NCBI GenBank assembly: GCA_017963105.1
Contig: JAGCTY010000151.1
Location: forward strand, 1 to 46,446
Source: Lentisphaeria bacterium
GTDB taxonomy: Bacteria > Verrucomicrobiota > Lentisphaeria > Victivallales > UBA1829
Direction: 5' to 3'
DNA: 46,446 nt
Shown here: piece by piece, positions 1 to 6,401 of the stretch
How the letters are laid out: the number at the start of each line of letters is the position of its first letter
How positions within the stretch are numbered: the stretch's first letter is position 1
Translations under genes and position numbers: made by a program
The notes under the pieces: model-generated
Databases searched by the model: none
The model's input: only the letters and a program-made list of their open reading frames with translations
What the model was told of the DNA's origin: nothing

Positions 1-1
1 G

Positions 2-66
2 GTCGACATTGGTACTCCTATTTTTGTTGTCGCAAATTCAAAAATAGTACCGATGCCGACTTTTTT
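2..66 (+). terminator. Long hairpin with T-run (probable terminator)
   Basis: Two arms (2-26 and 39-60) pair over about 22 bp, with one mismatch, one G-U pair and a 3-nt bulge. Six T residues follow directly at 61-66. This fits an intrinsic terminator for a rightward gene lying before the window. The arms are longer than usual for a terminator, so a recombination or element-end function is an alternative. Confidence 0.6.
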
Positions 67-132
67 CAACCCTATCTCATTGGTTCAACACGATTATCTC
101 CCATTTTTCTTGTCAGAAACCGTCGAAGAACC

Positions 133-162
133 AAAAAAAAGCCCCGGATCGTTTTCCGGGGC
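133..162 (-). terminator. Intrinsic terminator of the DUF2335 operon
   Basis: GCCCCGGA (141-148) pairs with TCCGGGGC (155-162). On the minus strand the stem is followed by a run of eight T (133-140 on the plus strand). It lies about 30 bp past the stop of the leftward membrane-protein gene. Confidence 0.85.
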
Positions 163-193
163 GGGAAAAATATTGTTATCATGAGGAAAGATA

Positions 194-682
194 TTAAGGT
201 TTTTCGATTCTGCTTCCGCGGGTCAGGTAATAAACAATCGTCCCGATCCCGCCAATACCTAACACACTGGCAACAACGGGGTGATGAATATAACCAAGAT
301 ACCCTAAGAGCATAAAAAAGAGCACAACGATTATGAATGCGGTAATCTGTCCAATCAAAGTGTTTCGGCTGTTGATGCGAACAATCTCGTCCGCCCTTTT
401 GGACTCTTTTTCTGCGAGACTAAGATTAATCCGTTCAGTTTCAAAACGGTTTTTCTGTTCATCCTGCGCCATCTGTACGATCTGTTTTACCAGGTCCGGA
501 TTGATGCGATTATACCGTTCCATTTCATCGCTTGAGGGAATCGGACCGGAATATAAATGCGCCGCTGCCGCCTTTTTCACCGACACGGATGAGGAAACTG
601 TATTCTTTTGTGCTCCCGGAGCATTTTGCCCCGATTTCTGAAGCGTAAAATCTGAATGCTGTACTGCTTTATGCTTATTCAT
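194..682 (-). CDS. DUF2335-type membrane protein
   Basis: A 162-residue protein of unknown function. After a polar N-terminus of about 45 residues comes a segment reading YSGPIPSSDEMERYNRINPD, followed by a Gln/Lys/Arg-rich helix. This is the arrangement of the DUF2335 family of predicted membrane proteins found in phages, plasmids and accessory regions. Two hydrophobic segments near residues 110-130 and 135-153 should span the membrane. Its start overlaps the stop of the upstream 78-residue gene by ATGA, so the two are translationally coupled, and a terminator follows at 133-162. The block is AT-rich compared with the early operon. It probably belongs to the lysogeny side of the Mu-like element, but a host origin cannot be excluded. 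Confidence 0.75.
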   Translation of the reverse strand: MNKHKAVQHSDFTLQKSGQNAPGAQKNTVSSSVSVKKAAAAHLYSGPIPSSDEMERYNRINPDLVKQIVQMAQDEQKNRFETERINLSLAEKESKRADEIVRINSRNTLIGQITAFIIVVLFFMLLGYLGYIHHPVVASVLGIGGIGTIVYYLTRGSRIEKP

Positions 683-915
683 TTTACAGCATTCATCGCC
701 GAACGAAGATAATTGCCGACATTTCTCCAGTCTTCGGCAATCTTTTCTGTATCAGATCGATCCAACCCTTCAAGAAACTTCTGCTGGCGATCCTTGATCT
801 CCTTCAGAGAGTTTTCACACCATCTGTCCGAAATATGCCCGAAGAAATCAAATGCAAGCACCATTCCGAACAGCAACGAAACTGGACGGAACCATCTGTT
901 TGCGGTATTATTCAT
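679..915 (-). CDS. Small unknown protein coupled to the DUF2335 gene
   Basis: A protein of 78 residues if read from the ATG at 915, which has a clear AAAGGAGA site a few bases upstream. An in-frame start at 963 would add 16 residues but has no such site. Residues 8-25 form one moderately hydrophobic stretch (WFRPVSLLFGMVLAFDFF). The rest is charged and helical (KEIKDRQQKFLEGLDRSDTEK). I do not recognise the family. The ATGA overlap with the DUF2335 gene and the good promoter at 950-978 define a two-gene leftward operon. An inner-membrane helper of the DUF2335 protein is only a guess. Confidence 0.7.
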   Translation of the reverse strand: MNNTANRWFRPVSLLFGMVLAFDFFGHISDRWCENSLKEIKDRQQKFLEGLDRSDTEKIAEDWRNVGNYLRSAMNAVK

Positions 916-949
916 GGCATGTCTCCTTTCACGACAGGTAAACCCATTT

Positions 950-978
950 AATGTACCACCCATTTACGGTGTTGTCAA
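950..978 (-). promoter_or_regulatory. Sigma-70-type promoter of the DUF2335 operon
   Basis: On the minus strand, TTGACA (973-978) and TACATT (950-955) are separated by exactly 17 bp. The 9-mer TAAATGGGT occurs twice, 16 bp apart, before and after the -10 element, so an operator overlapping the promoter is possible. Confidence 0.7.
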
Positions 979-1136
979 ACTCGATCTTTGATTTTTTTGA
1001 AAATATTTGAAAACTGACCTCAGAAAAAAACAAAAGTGTCCCATAAATAGGAGAAACCGGACAGGGAAAGAGGAAAAATACATCCTTTTACCCTCAAAAA
1101 GAGCGAAAAAGAGCGGACAGAGAGCAAACAGGGGCT
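979..1136. other. AT-rich intergenic stretch
   Basis: This stretch separates the DUF2335 promoter from the stop of the next leftward gene. It holds poly-A/T tracts and two copies of AAAGAGCG close to the end of the 1137-1583 gene. I see no gene and no convincing hairpin. Confidence 0.4.
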
Positions 1137-1583
1137 TTAGTTTCTGGGGGACACAACAAACAATGTGAGGGAGGGTTCATACAGGGGATTTCCCATTGAA
1201 TCAACGGACATCATTGCTCGGATGATGGAACGGGCTTCGGCGAGATCTTCCTCATTTGGCTTCACAAGCTGCTTTTCAGCGGAAATAAGCCCATAGGTGT
1301 ATTTTTTAAGGACCGGATTTACGGGAAAAAAAGCATTCATCATTTCGGAAGACACCTCCGCAAGCATACTCATAGCTCCCTTAGTGTACTTCAATTCTTT
1401 TGCCCCCGAAAGAATTTGGTCGAGGAGACTATTGTAGGCCGCAACATGTTTTTCGGGGCGTCGATACATTCCACATTTTGTACCGTATTCACGCCAAATT
1501 GGAAGATATCTCGGTTCAATTTCTTGCTGCCATACCCATGCGATAGCGATAAGCTGGGAAAGACCTAATGTAATTTGTTTCAT
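1137..1583 (-). CDS. Unknown protein downstream of the repressor
   Basis: The protein has 148 residues from the ATG at 1583. A second ATG two codons upstream overlaps the AGGAGG ribosome-binding site and is less likely. The N-terminus is hydrophobic (residues 1-18, ending in AIAWVW) and could be an uncleaved signal or membrane anchor. The remainder is helical and soluble, with no motif I recognise. The gene sits 22 bp after the repressor gene on the same strand, so both are probably made in the lysogenic state. Position suggests lysogenic conversion or superinfection exclusion, but nothing in the sequence proves this. Confidence 0.65.
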   Translation of the reverse strand: MKQITLGLSQLIAIAWVWQQEIEPRYLPIWREYGTKCGMYRRPEKHVAAYNSLLDQILSGAKELKYTKGAMSMLAEVSSEMMNAFFPVNPVLKKYTYGLISAEKQLVKPNEEDLAEARSIIRAMMSVDSMGNPLYEPSLTLFVVSPRN

Positions 1584-1604
1584 AAACATCCTCCTGTTAT
1601 TTGG

Positions 1605-1946
1605 TTACGTTTTTTTAGCTAAGGCAATCTTTCTTCCGAAATTAGCCGCGACGATGGTGAGCAGGTGGACGCGATCGGCTGGAGTCAGGATATCGAATAT
1701 ACGATTAAGCTCGGCTTTCAGCTCCTCGACCGTATCGTCTTTGACCGGTTCTCCGAAGAAATGGATCTGTATCTCAGGAAAAAAACGGAGCATAGTTGAG
1801 ACGGTCATGTTTCCTACAGCACATCTCCCTGTCAGATAATCCGATATGTTTCCCTGAGAACATCCGATTTGTTTCGCGAGCTTATTCTGTGTCCCGGCGC
1901 GCGCAACGGCCTCTTTTAGGGCAAGGATGAAGTCGTTTTCGTTCAT
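1605..1946 (-). CDS. XRE-type HTH repressor (Mu c-like position)
   Basis: A 113-residue protein. Residues 19-50 form a helix-turn-helix of the lambda repressor/XRE kind (NKLAKQIGCSQGNISDYLTG), followed by a helical C-terminal half that could dimerise. The gene is divergent from the Ner/Cro-like gene at 2105 across a 158-bp AT-rich control region. This is the arrangement of repressor c and ner in Mu-like phages. It probably binds the shared operators and silences the early (transposition) promoter. Its own promoter is well formed (1992-2020). Sequence similarity to Mu c itself is not evident, so the role rests on fold plus position. Confidence 0.8.
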   Translation of the reverse strand: MNENDFILALKEAVARAGTQNKLAKQIGCSQGNISDYLTGRCAVGNMTVSTMLRFFPEIQIHFFGEPVKDDTVEELKAELNRIFDILTPADRVHLLTIVAANFGRKIALAKKT

Positions 1947-1991
1947 GGTGTTTCGGTTTGTTTTACCTGATTTTTACAGTTTTTTCTTAAA

Positions 1992-2020
1992 AATATATCC
2001 CTTCCAGATATTTTTTTCAA
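1992..2020 (-). promoter_or_regulatory. Leftward repressor promoter
   Basis: On the minus strand, TTGAAA (2015-2020) and TATATT (1992-1997) are spaced by 17 bp. The spacer contains ATATCTG shortly after the -35 box, a word that recurs at the same place in the opposing promoter. Confidence 0.75.
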
Positions 2021-2061
2021 GTTTTTTTTGAAAAAAACTGGATTTCGGGTTGAAATATCTG
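2005..2061. promoter_or_regulatory. Candidate operator pair of the immunity region
   Basis: TTGAAATATCTG (2050-2061) reappears inverted, with four extra T, at 2005-2020 (CAGATA, T tract, CAA). Each copy covers the -35 box of one of the two divergent promoters, as expected if one repressor controls both. Confidence 0.5.
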
Positions 2062-2094
2062 TGTTCAAGGTTATATTATCTGCAAATCCAGTTT
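2035..2094. repeat. Perfect 11-bp inverted repeat flanking the rightward promoter
   Basis: AAACTGGATTT (2035-2045) and AAATCCAGTTT (2084-2094) are exact reverse complements. They bracket the -35 and -10 boxes of the early promoter. They may be sites for a looping regulator (repressor or the Ner-like protein). Confidence 0.6.
2050..2077 (+). promoter_or_regulatory. Rightward early promoter
   Basis: TTGAAA (2050-2055) and TATATT (2072-2077) are spaced by 16 bp. An AGGAG ribosome-binding site (2095-2099) precedes the first early gene. It should drive the transposition operon. Confidence 0.75.
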
Positions 2095-2104
2095 AGGAGC
2101 CCGC

Positions 2105-2347
2105 ATGACACGACTCAAAGCGACCAGAAAGAAGTTCAGAATGAAGCTCCGCGAGGTAGGCGAACGACTCAACCTGACCCCCGCGGCTGTGCATATGGCA
2201 GAGACCTACGGGATTCAAACGAGGCGAACTGCGCAGAAATATGCGGCGGTCTTCCCCGGGGTTTCATGGCAGATGCTACTGGACGACTATATCGGAGATT
2301 CAGATAAACATACACCACCCCCACAAAAACCAAGGAGCACAAGATGA
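2105..2347 (+). CDS. Ner/Cro-like HTH regulator
   Basis: An 80-residue basic protein, the first gene of the rightward early operon. Residues 14-36 (LREVGERLNLTPAAVHMAETYGI) look like a helix-turn-helix, and the protein ends in a short disordered Pro/Arg tail. By position it matches Ner of Mu or Cro of lambdoid phages, small proteins that turn down early transcription. AGGAG at 2095-2099 fixes the start. Its stop overlaps the next start by ATGA (2344-2347). The HTH is moderately clear, and the Ner role comes from context. Confidence 0.7.
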   Translation: MTRLKATRKKFRMKLREVGERLNLTPAAVHMAETYGIQTRRTAQKYAAVFPGVSWQMLLDDYIGDSDKHTPPPQKPRSTR

Positions 2348-2556
2348 GAGAGACTGTGGAAATGAACGAATTCATGCATGAAATCAACATGCTGTATCTG
2401 CACCCGAACCGGTTGCCTTTGCCGGAATGCTACAGGATCGCAAAAAGAATCTTTAAGCAGAATGGCTTTGTGAACGTGCCGAGCCTCAGCGCCGTTCGCC
2501 GTGAAATCCAACGTCTGCCGAAAAACGTCGTAACGCGTGCCCGCGGTATCGCGTGA
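2344..2556 (+). CDS. Stand-alone transposase DNA-binding-subdomain-like protein
   Basis: A 70-residue protein whose residues 18-68 resemble residues 187-239 of the Mu-type transposase encoded at 5947-8100. Both read YL, then a helix with an Ala/Arg-rich face, then P-S-x-S-x-V-R, a few residues later LP, and finally R-x-x-G or RG. In Mu-type transposases this segment is the last helix-turn-helix before the catalytic domain. The small protein could bind the same DNA or compete with the transposase and so tune transposition. That function is inferred; the resemblance is visible by eye. It overlaps the ner-like gene by ATGA. Confidence 0.65.
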   Translation: MRETVEMNEFMHEINMLYLHPNRLPLPECYRIAKRIFKQNGFVNVPSLSAVRREIQRLPKNVVTRARGIA

Positions 2557-2595
2557 GCGCGACCAAATAAAAACATAACACCGAGGAGGAGCAAG

Positions 2596-2832
2596 ATGAG
2601 CAAGGGAACCGAACAAACGAACGTCTACTGGGTCCGGCTGGAGTTGAAGGGCGCGCGCACTTCGACGAGCCAGCGGGCGCGTCACATCCTGGAGGACATC
2701 CGGCGGACGACGGGCGCGGACGCGCAGATGATCAGTTCCTGCGAGATGGCGAAGCTGATCGCCGGGGCGATCCGCAGCGTTTGCACGGAGCAGGACCAAA
2801 ACGGGCAGACCGTGGAAGGAGCGGAAGCATGA
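2596..2832 (+). CDS. Unknown early protein
   Basis: A 78-residue soluble protein with no family I recognise. It has a beta-like N-terminus (VYWVRLELKG) and a helical middle with Arg/Ser (TSQRARHILEDIRR), and could be a small nucleic-acid-associated protein. GAGGAG at 2583-2588 supports the ATG at 2596. Its stop overlaps the next gene's ATG (ATGA, 2829-2832), so it belongs to the early operon. Confidence 0.65.
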   Translation: MSKGTEQTNVYWVRLELKGARTSTSQRARHILEDIRRTTGADAQMISSCEMAKLIAGAIRSVCTEQDQNGQTVEGAEA

Positions 2833-2972
2833 GCACGAAACAGGAACTTGAGATGATGACCGGGGTGGACCCCTACGAGGACGAGATCGAGGACGGCGTG
2901 CCGATGTGGCTGATGCTGCTGCTGACGGGTCTTCTGATCACCTTTGCGTGGCTTTTTGTGCGCGGGGAGTAA
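2829..2972 (+). CDS. Small single-pass membrane protein
   Basis: A 47-residue protein with an acidic N-terminal half (GVDPYEDEIEDG) and one strong hydrophobic helix at about residues 25-43 (MWLMLLLTGLLITFAWLFV). The ATG at 2829 overlaps the preceding stop, and GGAAGGA lies just upstream. The function is unknown. Small membrane proteins in early phage operons may act in superinfection exclusion or host takeover, but there is no direct evidence here. Confidence 0.65.
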   Translation: MSTKQELEMMTGVDPYEDEIEDGVPMWLMLLLTGLLITFAWLFVRGE

Positions 2973-2978
2973 CGAATC

Positions 2979-3377
2979 GTGCCGGATGAAGAAACAAAAC
3001 CGGCCAAGCCGGAGCTGAAGCTCGACGCCACGACGGTGCTGGCGATCGCGCAGGCGCTGCAGCATGTTCGCGACCTGGAGGAACTTGATTCCGGGCGCAT
3101 GACGGTGGCGGGCGCGGGGACGCTGTCGCTCCGGTCCGGGCTGGCCGTCCTCCGGCGCATTTTAACACTGCCGCGGATGATCGTCCTGGCGGACAAAGCC
3201 GCCGAGAACCCGGCCTGGTGGCGCGCGAACCGCCTGGCCTACTACACGACGATGAAAACGAAGGAGATCGCCCGGTGGTGCGGATGCAGTGAAAAGAGCG
3301 TCCGCAAGTACATCAGCGAACCCGAAATCGGGGAAGACGCCTACGAGGCGCTTCCGCCCGAAAACCCTTTTGATTGA
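2979..3377 (+). CDS. Unknown early protein with C-terminal HTH-like segment
   Basis: A 132-residue protein read from a GTG at 2979. GGGGAG overlaps the previous stop at a suitable distance. The start is Lys/Pro-rich and is followed by a helical middle. Residues 90-115 (TKEIARWCGCSEKSVRKYI) look like a helix-turn-helix that could contact DNA. I do not recognise the family. It sits between the small membrane protein and a large HTH protein in the early operon and could be an accessory regulator or replication factor. Confidence 0.65.
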   Translation: MPDEETKPAKPELKLDATTVLAIAQALQHVRDLEELDSGRMTVAGAGTLSLRSGLAVLRRILTLPRMIVLADKAAENPAWWRANRLAYYTTMKTKEIARWCGCSEKSVRKYISEPEIGEDAYEALPPENPFD

Positions 3378-3412
3378 ACCAATTTCCAACAACAAGATAC
3401 AGGAGAAAAAAA

Positions 3413-4729
3413 ATGACGAAACAAACTGAAACGAACGGGGCCGAGGTCGGCACGAAGAGAGAAAACGTCGAAACATCCGAAAGCATCGCGTCCGCGGCGG
3501 GCATCCTCCACACGGTGCAGCGCGTGCTGAAGGACACCGCAGGGAACCGCGACGCCCTGCCGCCCGGTTCCGCCGGATCGATGGGCCTGATGCTGTGCGC
3601 CGCGATGGACATGGTCCCATGCTCGGCGAAAAGCCCGCTGAAAACGTCGATCGGCGACGTCGCGCACATCCTAGGGGTGTCATTCCTGGAGAAGGTGCCC
3701 GTCAGCCCGACGGTCTCTTCGGCGCTCTCGGAGATCATCCGTCACGCGGTTGACACCGCGCCGGCACAGTCCGCGCCGTCGCCGGAAGGAAAGCCCTGCT
3801 GCGGCAAGTGCGACGGACGGAAATTCCTCGGCAGGATCACGGCCGGGCCGGGTCTGGCCGCCGCCGGGATCGAGGCGATCGAGCTCTGGGAAGACAATGC
3901 AGGCATTGCCGACCAGTGCTCTGCTCCGCGAGACCACGGAGCCGAAGACCACGCGCGCCGTGTGGAGAAAGCCGGGGGCGACCTGAAGAGCCTCAGGGAC
4001 GAGGTCGCCGAGCTGATGGACCTGGCGGGTTCCGGCCCCATGAACGCTGCGACGCTCCGGGTGTTTCAGAACGCCATCGCCAAGCTGATCCGCAAGTATG
4101 CCGACCTGAAGAGCGACGTCGACGGACTCGAAAAGGACAAGAGGGCGGCGGCGTTCCTGGCGGAAGTCGAGGCAAACGCAAAGGCCAGGGACGCCATGGC
4201 GGCGGAAAAGGGTCTGCGCGTCCCGGACTGGCGCGACGGTGCAAGCACCGCCGAAACAGTGTCCGGCTCAGCTCGGACACAAGGAGACGCCACGGGCGGT
4301 GCCGACAAAGCGGCGACGCCGCAGAAGAAGGAAGCCGGCGCAAGCGCCCCCGGGGCAGTGCCGGAGGACAAACCCGCGCCCGTGAAACCGGAGGCCAAGC
4401 CGGAGAAGGAAGCGAAGTCCGGACCCGTCCGGACCCGGAAGACGAAACCCGGGGACGGTACGGCGGAAGTCTCGACGTACTACACGCAGGAAGAGGCCGA
4501 AAAGCTGATCGGCCGCATCCGGGAATGGCTGTCCGGCTGCAACCGCGGACACCGTCTGGGCGACCTGATGACCAGCATCGAGGACATCTTCCATCTGTCC
4601 GACGGCCAGCTCGGGGAACTGATCGGGGTCTCCAGCCGTCTGATCTGCAGCGTGCGCCACGGCCACCCGAGCCCGAGCGCGCTGGTCCGCTTCACCGAGG
4701 CTTTCGGGGATGAAGGGGGCGTGAAATGA
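3413..4729 (+). CDS. Large early protein with disordered linker and C-terminal HTH
   Basis: A 438-residue protein from the ATG at 3413, preceded by AGGAG at 3401-3405. An in-frame ATG at 3374 lacks such a site. The middle third is predicted coiled coil (DLKSLRDEVAELMDLAG and following). A long Ala/Pro/Lys/Glu-rich, probably disordered linker (about residues 285-365) leads to a C-terminal domain. That domain contains an XRE-like HTH (LSDGQLGELIGVSSRLICSV). A CCGKC motif lies near residue 140. The family is unknown to me. The layout resembles a DNA-bound scaffold or regulator. Its stop overlaps the Gam-like gene (4726-4729). Confidence 0.65.
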   Translation: MTKQTETNGAEVGTKRENVETSESIASAAGILHTVQRVLKDTAGNRDALPPGSAGSMGLMLCAAMDMVPCSAKSPLKTSIGDVAHILGVSFLEKVPVSPTVSSALSEIIRHAVDTAPAQSAPSPEGKPCCGKCDGRKFLGRITAGPGLAAAGIEAIELWEDNAGIADQCSAPRDHGAEDHARRVEKAGGDLKSLRDEVAELMDLAGSGPMNAATLRVFQNAIAKLIRKYADLKSDVDGLEKDKRAAAFLAEVEANAKARDAMAAEKGLRVPDWRDGASTAETVSGSARTQGDATGGADKAATPQKKEAGASAPGAVPEDKPAPVKPEAKPEKEAKSGPVRTRKTKPGDGTAEVSTYYTQEEAEKLIGRIREWLSGCNRGHRLGDLMTSIEDIFHLSDGQLGELIGVSSRLICSVRHGHPSPSALVRFTEAFGDEGGVK

Positions 4730-5184
4730 AGATAAGCAGCATCCAGGAAGCAGACGCCGTCTTCGATCGTTTCGCGGTCGTGCAGGCGCGGATTTCCGCG
4801 GTCAAAGCGGACCTGAAGGACCGGATCGCCAAGATGAAGAGCGACGCGGAGGCGGCGCTTTCGGCGGACGTCGCGATCGCGGCGGAGCTGGAAACGGCGC
4901 TGCGGGAATTCTGCGAGGCCGAGGAAAACAGGCCGTATTTCGCCAACCCCAGAAAGCGCAAATGCGAAAACGGCAGCTACGGACTGCAGACGTCGACGGA
5001 GGTCGCGACCGACCGGGATTTCGACGCGGACGCGGAGACCCGCCGCATCGGCACGGAGCTCTGCAAACGGTCCGTCAAACCGGATTTGACCCTGATCAAG
5101 GACGCGCTCATCAACGGCGAGGACATCCACGGCGCGCGGCTTGAAGTCAAGGAATGTTTCAAATACTCTCTGCGCGGGAATTGA
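4726..5184 (+). CDS. gam: Gam-like host-nuclease inhibitor
   Basis: A 152-residue protein. The N-terminal 65 residues form a long Ala/Glu/Lys-rich helix (VVQARISAVKADLKDRIAK), followed by a short acidic segment and then a beta-rich part with Lys-Arg and GSYGLQTST. The C-terminus contains LTLIKDALINGEDIHGARLE. This is the pattern of phage Mu Gam and Ku-like Gam proteins, which bind linear double-stranded DNA ends and block host exonucleases. In Mu, gam lies in the early region; here it precedes the transposase genes. The assignment comes from domain pattern and context rather than any catalytic signature. Confidence 0.75.
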   Translation: MKISSIQEADAVFDRFAVVQARISAVKADLKDRIAKMKSDAEAALSADVAIAAELETALREFCEAEENRPYFANPRKRKCENGSYGLQTSTEVATDRDFDADAETRRIGTELCKRSVKPDLTLIKDALINGEDIHGARLEVKECFKYSLRGN

Positions 5185-5192
5185 GCTTGAGA

Positions 5193-6401
5193 ATGGACGA
5201 AGACAGACAAATCACGATCGGCGAGATCGAGGATGCCCTCCGGAACGTGCCGGAGGACATCGACTCGGTCTCCCGGCTCCTGCGCGGGACCGCCGGGCTC
5301 GAGCGCATCGGCGCAAAGGCCATGGCGCTCCTGCTCGCATCCGGCGCGGACGGCGAGTTCGCCGGAGACGCCCCCGGCTGGCTCGCCTGGGCCAAAAAGG
5401 AAACCGGCCTGGCCGACAGCACGCTGTACCACCGGCTGGCCGCAGGGCGTGTCCTGGCGCGTCTGCAAGGAAAGGCGGTGATCTACCGCCACCTCCTGGA
5501 CTGGGACATTGAGAAAATCTACACCCTGAGCAAACTGCCGCCGGAAAGCCGCGAGGCGTTCCTGGCGCAGACGGCCGGCGTCTGGGACCTGGACCGGGAC
5601 GACCTCCGGTTCGCCGCCGACTGTTTCCTGGCGCGTCTGCACGGCATGCCGGAACCGGAGCGGAAGAACCGGACCGCATCGCCCGCGCTGCCGGGGTTCG
5701 AGACGATGCTCGACACACTGGACGGCATGGAGGAGGAGGAATACCTCCGGGAGATCAAGGCGCGTCCGGGGAAGGCGCACGTTGCGGCCGGCGTCGGCCT
5801 GTCGCTGCTGGACGCCTTCCTCGAGACCCAGAGAAACTGCCCGACGATGAGAAACGAGGCGGGCCTGATCGCCATCCAGGAAGAACTGACACGGAAACTG
5901 AAAGAAGTCGCGGACCTTCTGTCCGCAAACCAAGGAGACTCCACCCATGAAGATCAAAATCCCGCCCGCGGCTCCACCGCTGCCGCATGCGACTCCGCCG
6001 GATTTGCGCAAACCGATCGTCAATCCGACGGCGCCGCAGACGCCGCAGCTGCCGCATGCAACAGAGGAGACGGAGCCGGATTTGCGCAAACCGATCGTCA
6101 ATCCGACGGCGCCGCAACTGCCGCATGCGGCAGAGACGCTGCCATCCATGATGAAACTGCCCGCGGACGTGCGCGCGGAAGCGGCGGAACGCCTGGAGTT
6201 CATCCGTCTGGTCAACCGGATCAAGGCGTCGGACGCCACGATGACGACGCCGGACGCGTGCATCCGGGCGGCGGTGAACCACGCGGACCGGTTCCCGATC
6301 CTGCTGAGGGGCGGCCACGGGAACCGGAGTCAGCTGACCTACAACAATTACAGGAACTGGACGTCCCGGCTGAAGGAATACCGGGCTGCGGTCAAGCATA
6401 G
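5193..6401 (+). CDS. Unknown protein whose frame runs deep into the transposase gene
   Basis: The frame encodes 402 residues from the ATG at 5193; another in-frame ATG lies at 5154, inside the gam-like gene. About the first 250 residues look like a real folded protein. They include an HTH-like segment reading WLAWAKKETGLADSTLYHRL, reminiscent of DUF3102-type phage proteins. Beyond the transposase start (5947) the frame stays open for 455 bp. There it becomes Gly/Ala/Arg/Pro-rich and contains a duplicated GFAQTDRQSDGA. Either the tail is translated and the two genes truly overlap, or the original stop was lost. The function is unknown; it sits between gam and the transposase. Confidence 0.6.
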   Translation: MDEDRQITIGEIEDALRNVPEDIDSVSRLLRGTAGLERIGAKAMALLLASGADGEFAGDAPGWLAWAKKETGLADSTLYHRLAAGRVLARLQGKAVIYRHLLDWDIEKIYTLSKLPPESREAFLAQTAGVWDLDRDDLRFAADCFLARLHGMPEPERKNRTASPALPGFETMLDTLDGMEEEEYLREIKARPGKAHVAAGVGLSLLDAFLETQRNCPTMRNEAGLIAIQEELTRKLKEVADLLSANQGDSTHEDQNPARGSTAAACDSAGFAQTDRQSDGAADAAAAACNRGDGAGFAQTDRQSDGAATAACGRDAAIHDETARGRARGSGGTPGVHPSGQPDQGVGRHDDDAGRVHPGGGEPRGPVPDPAEGRPREPESADLQQLQELDVPAEGIPGCGQA

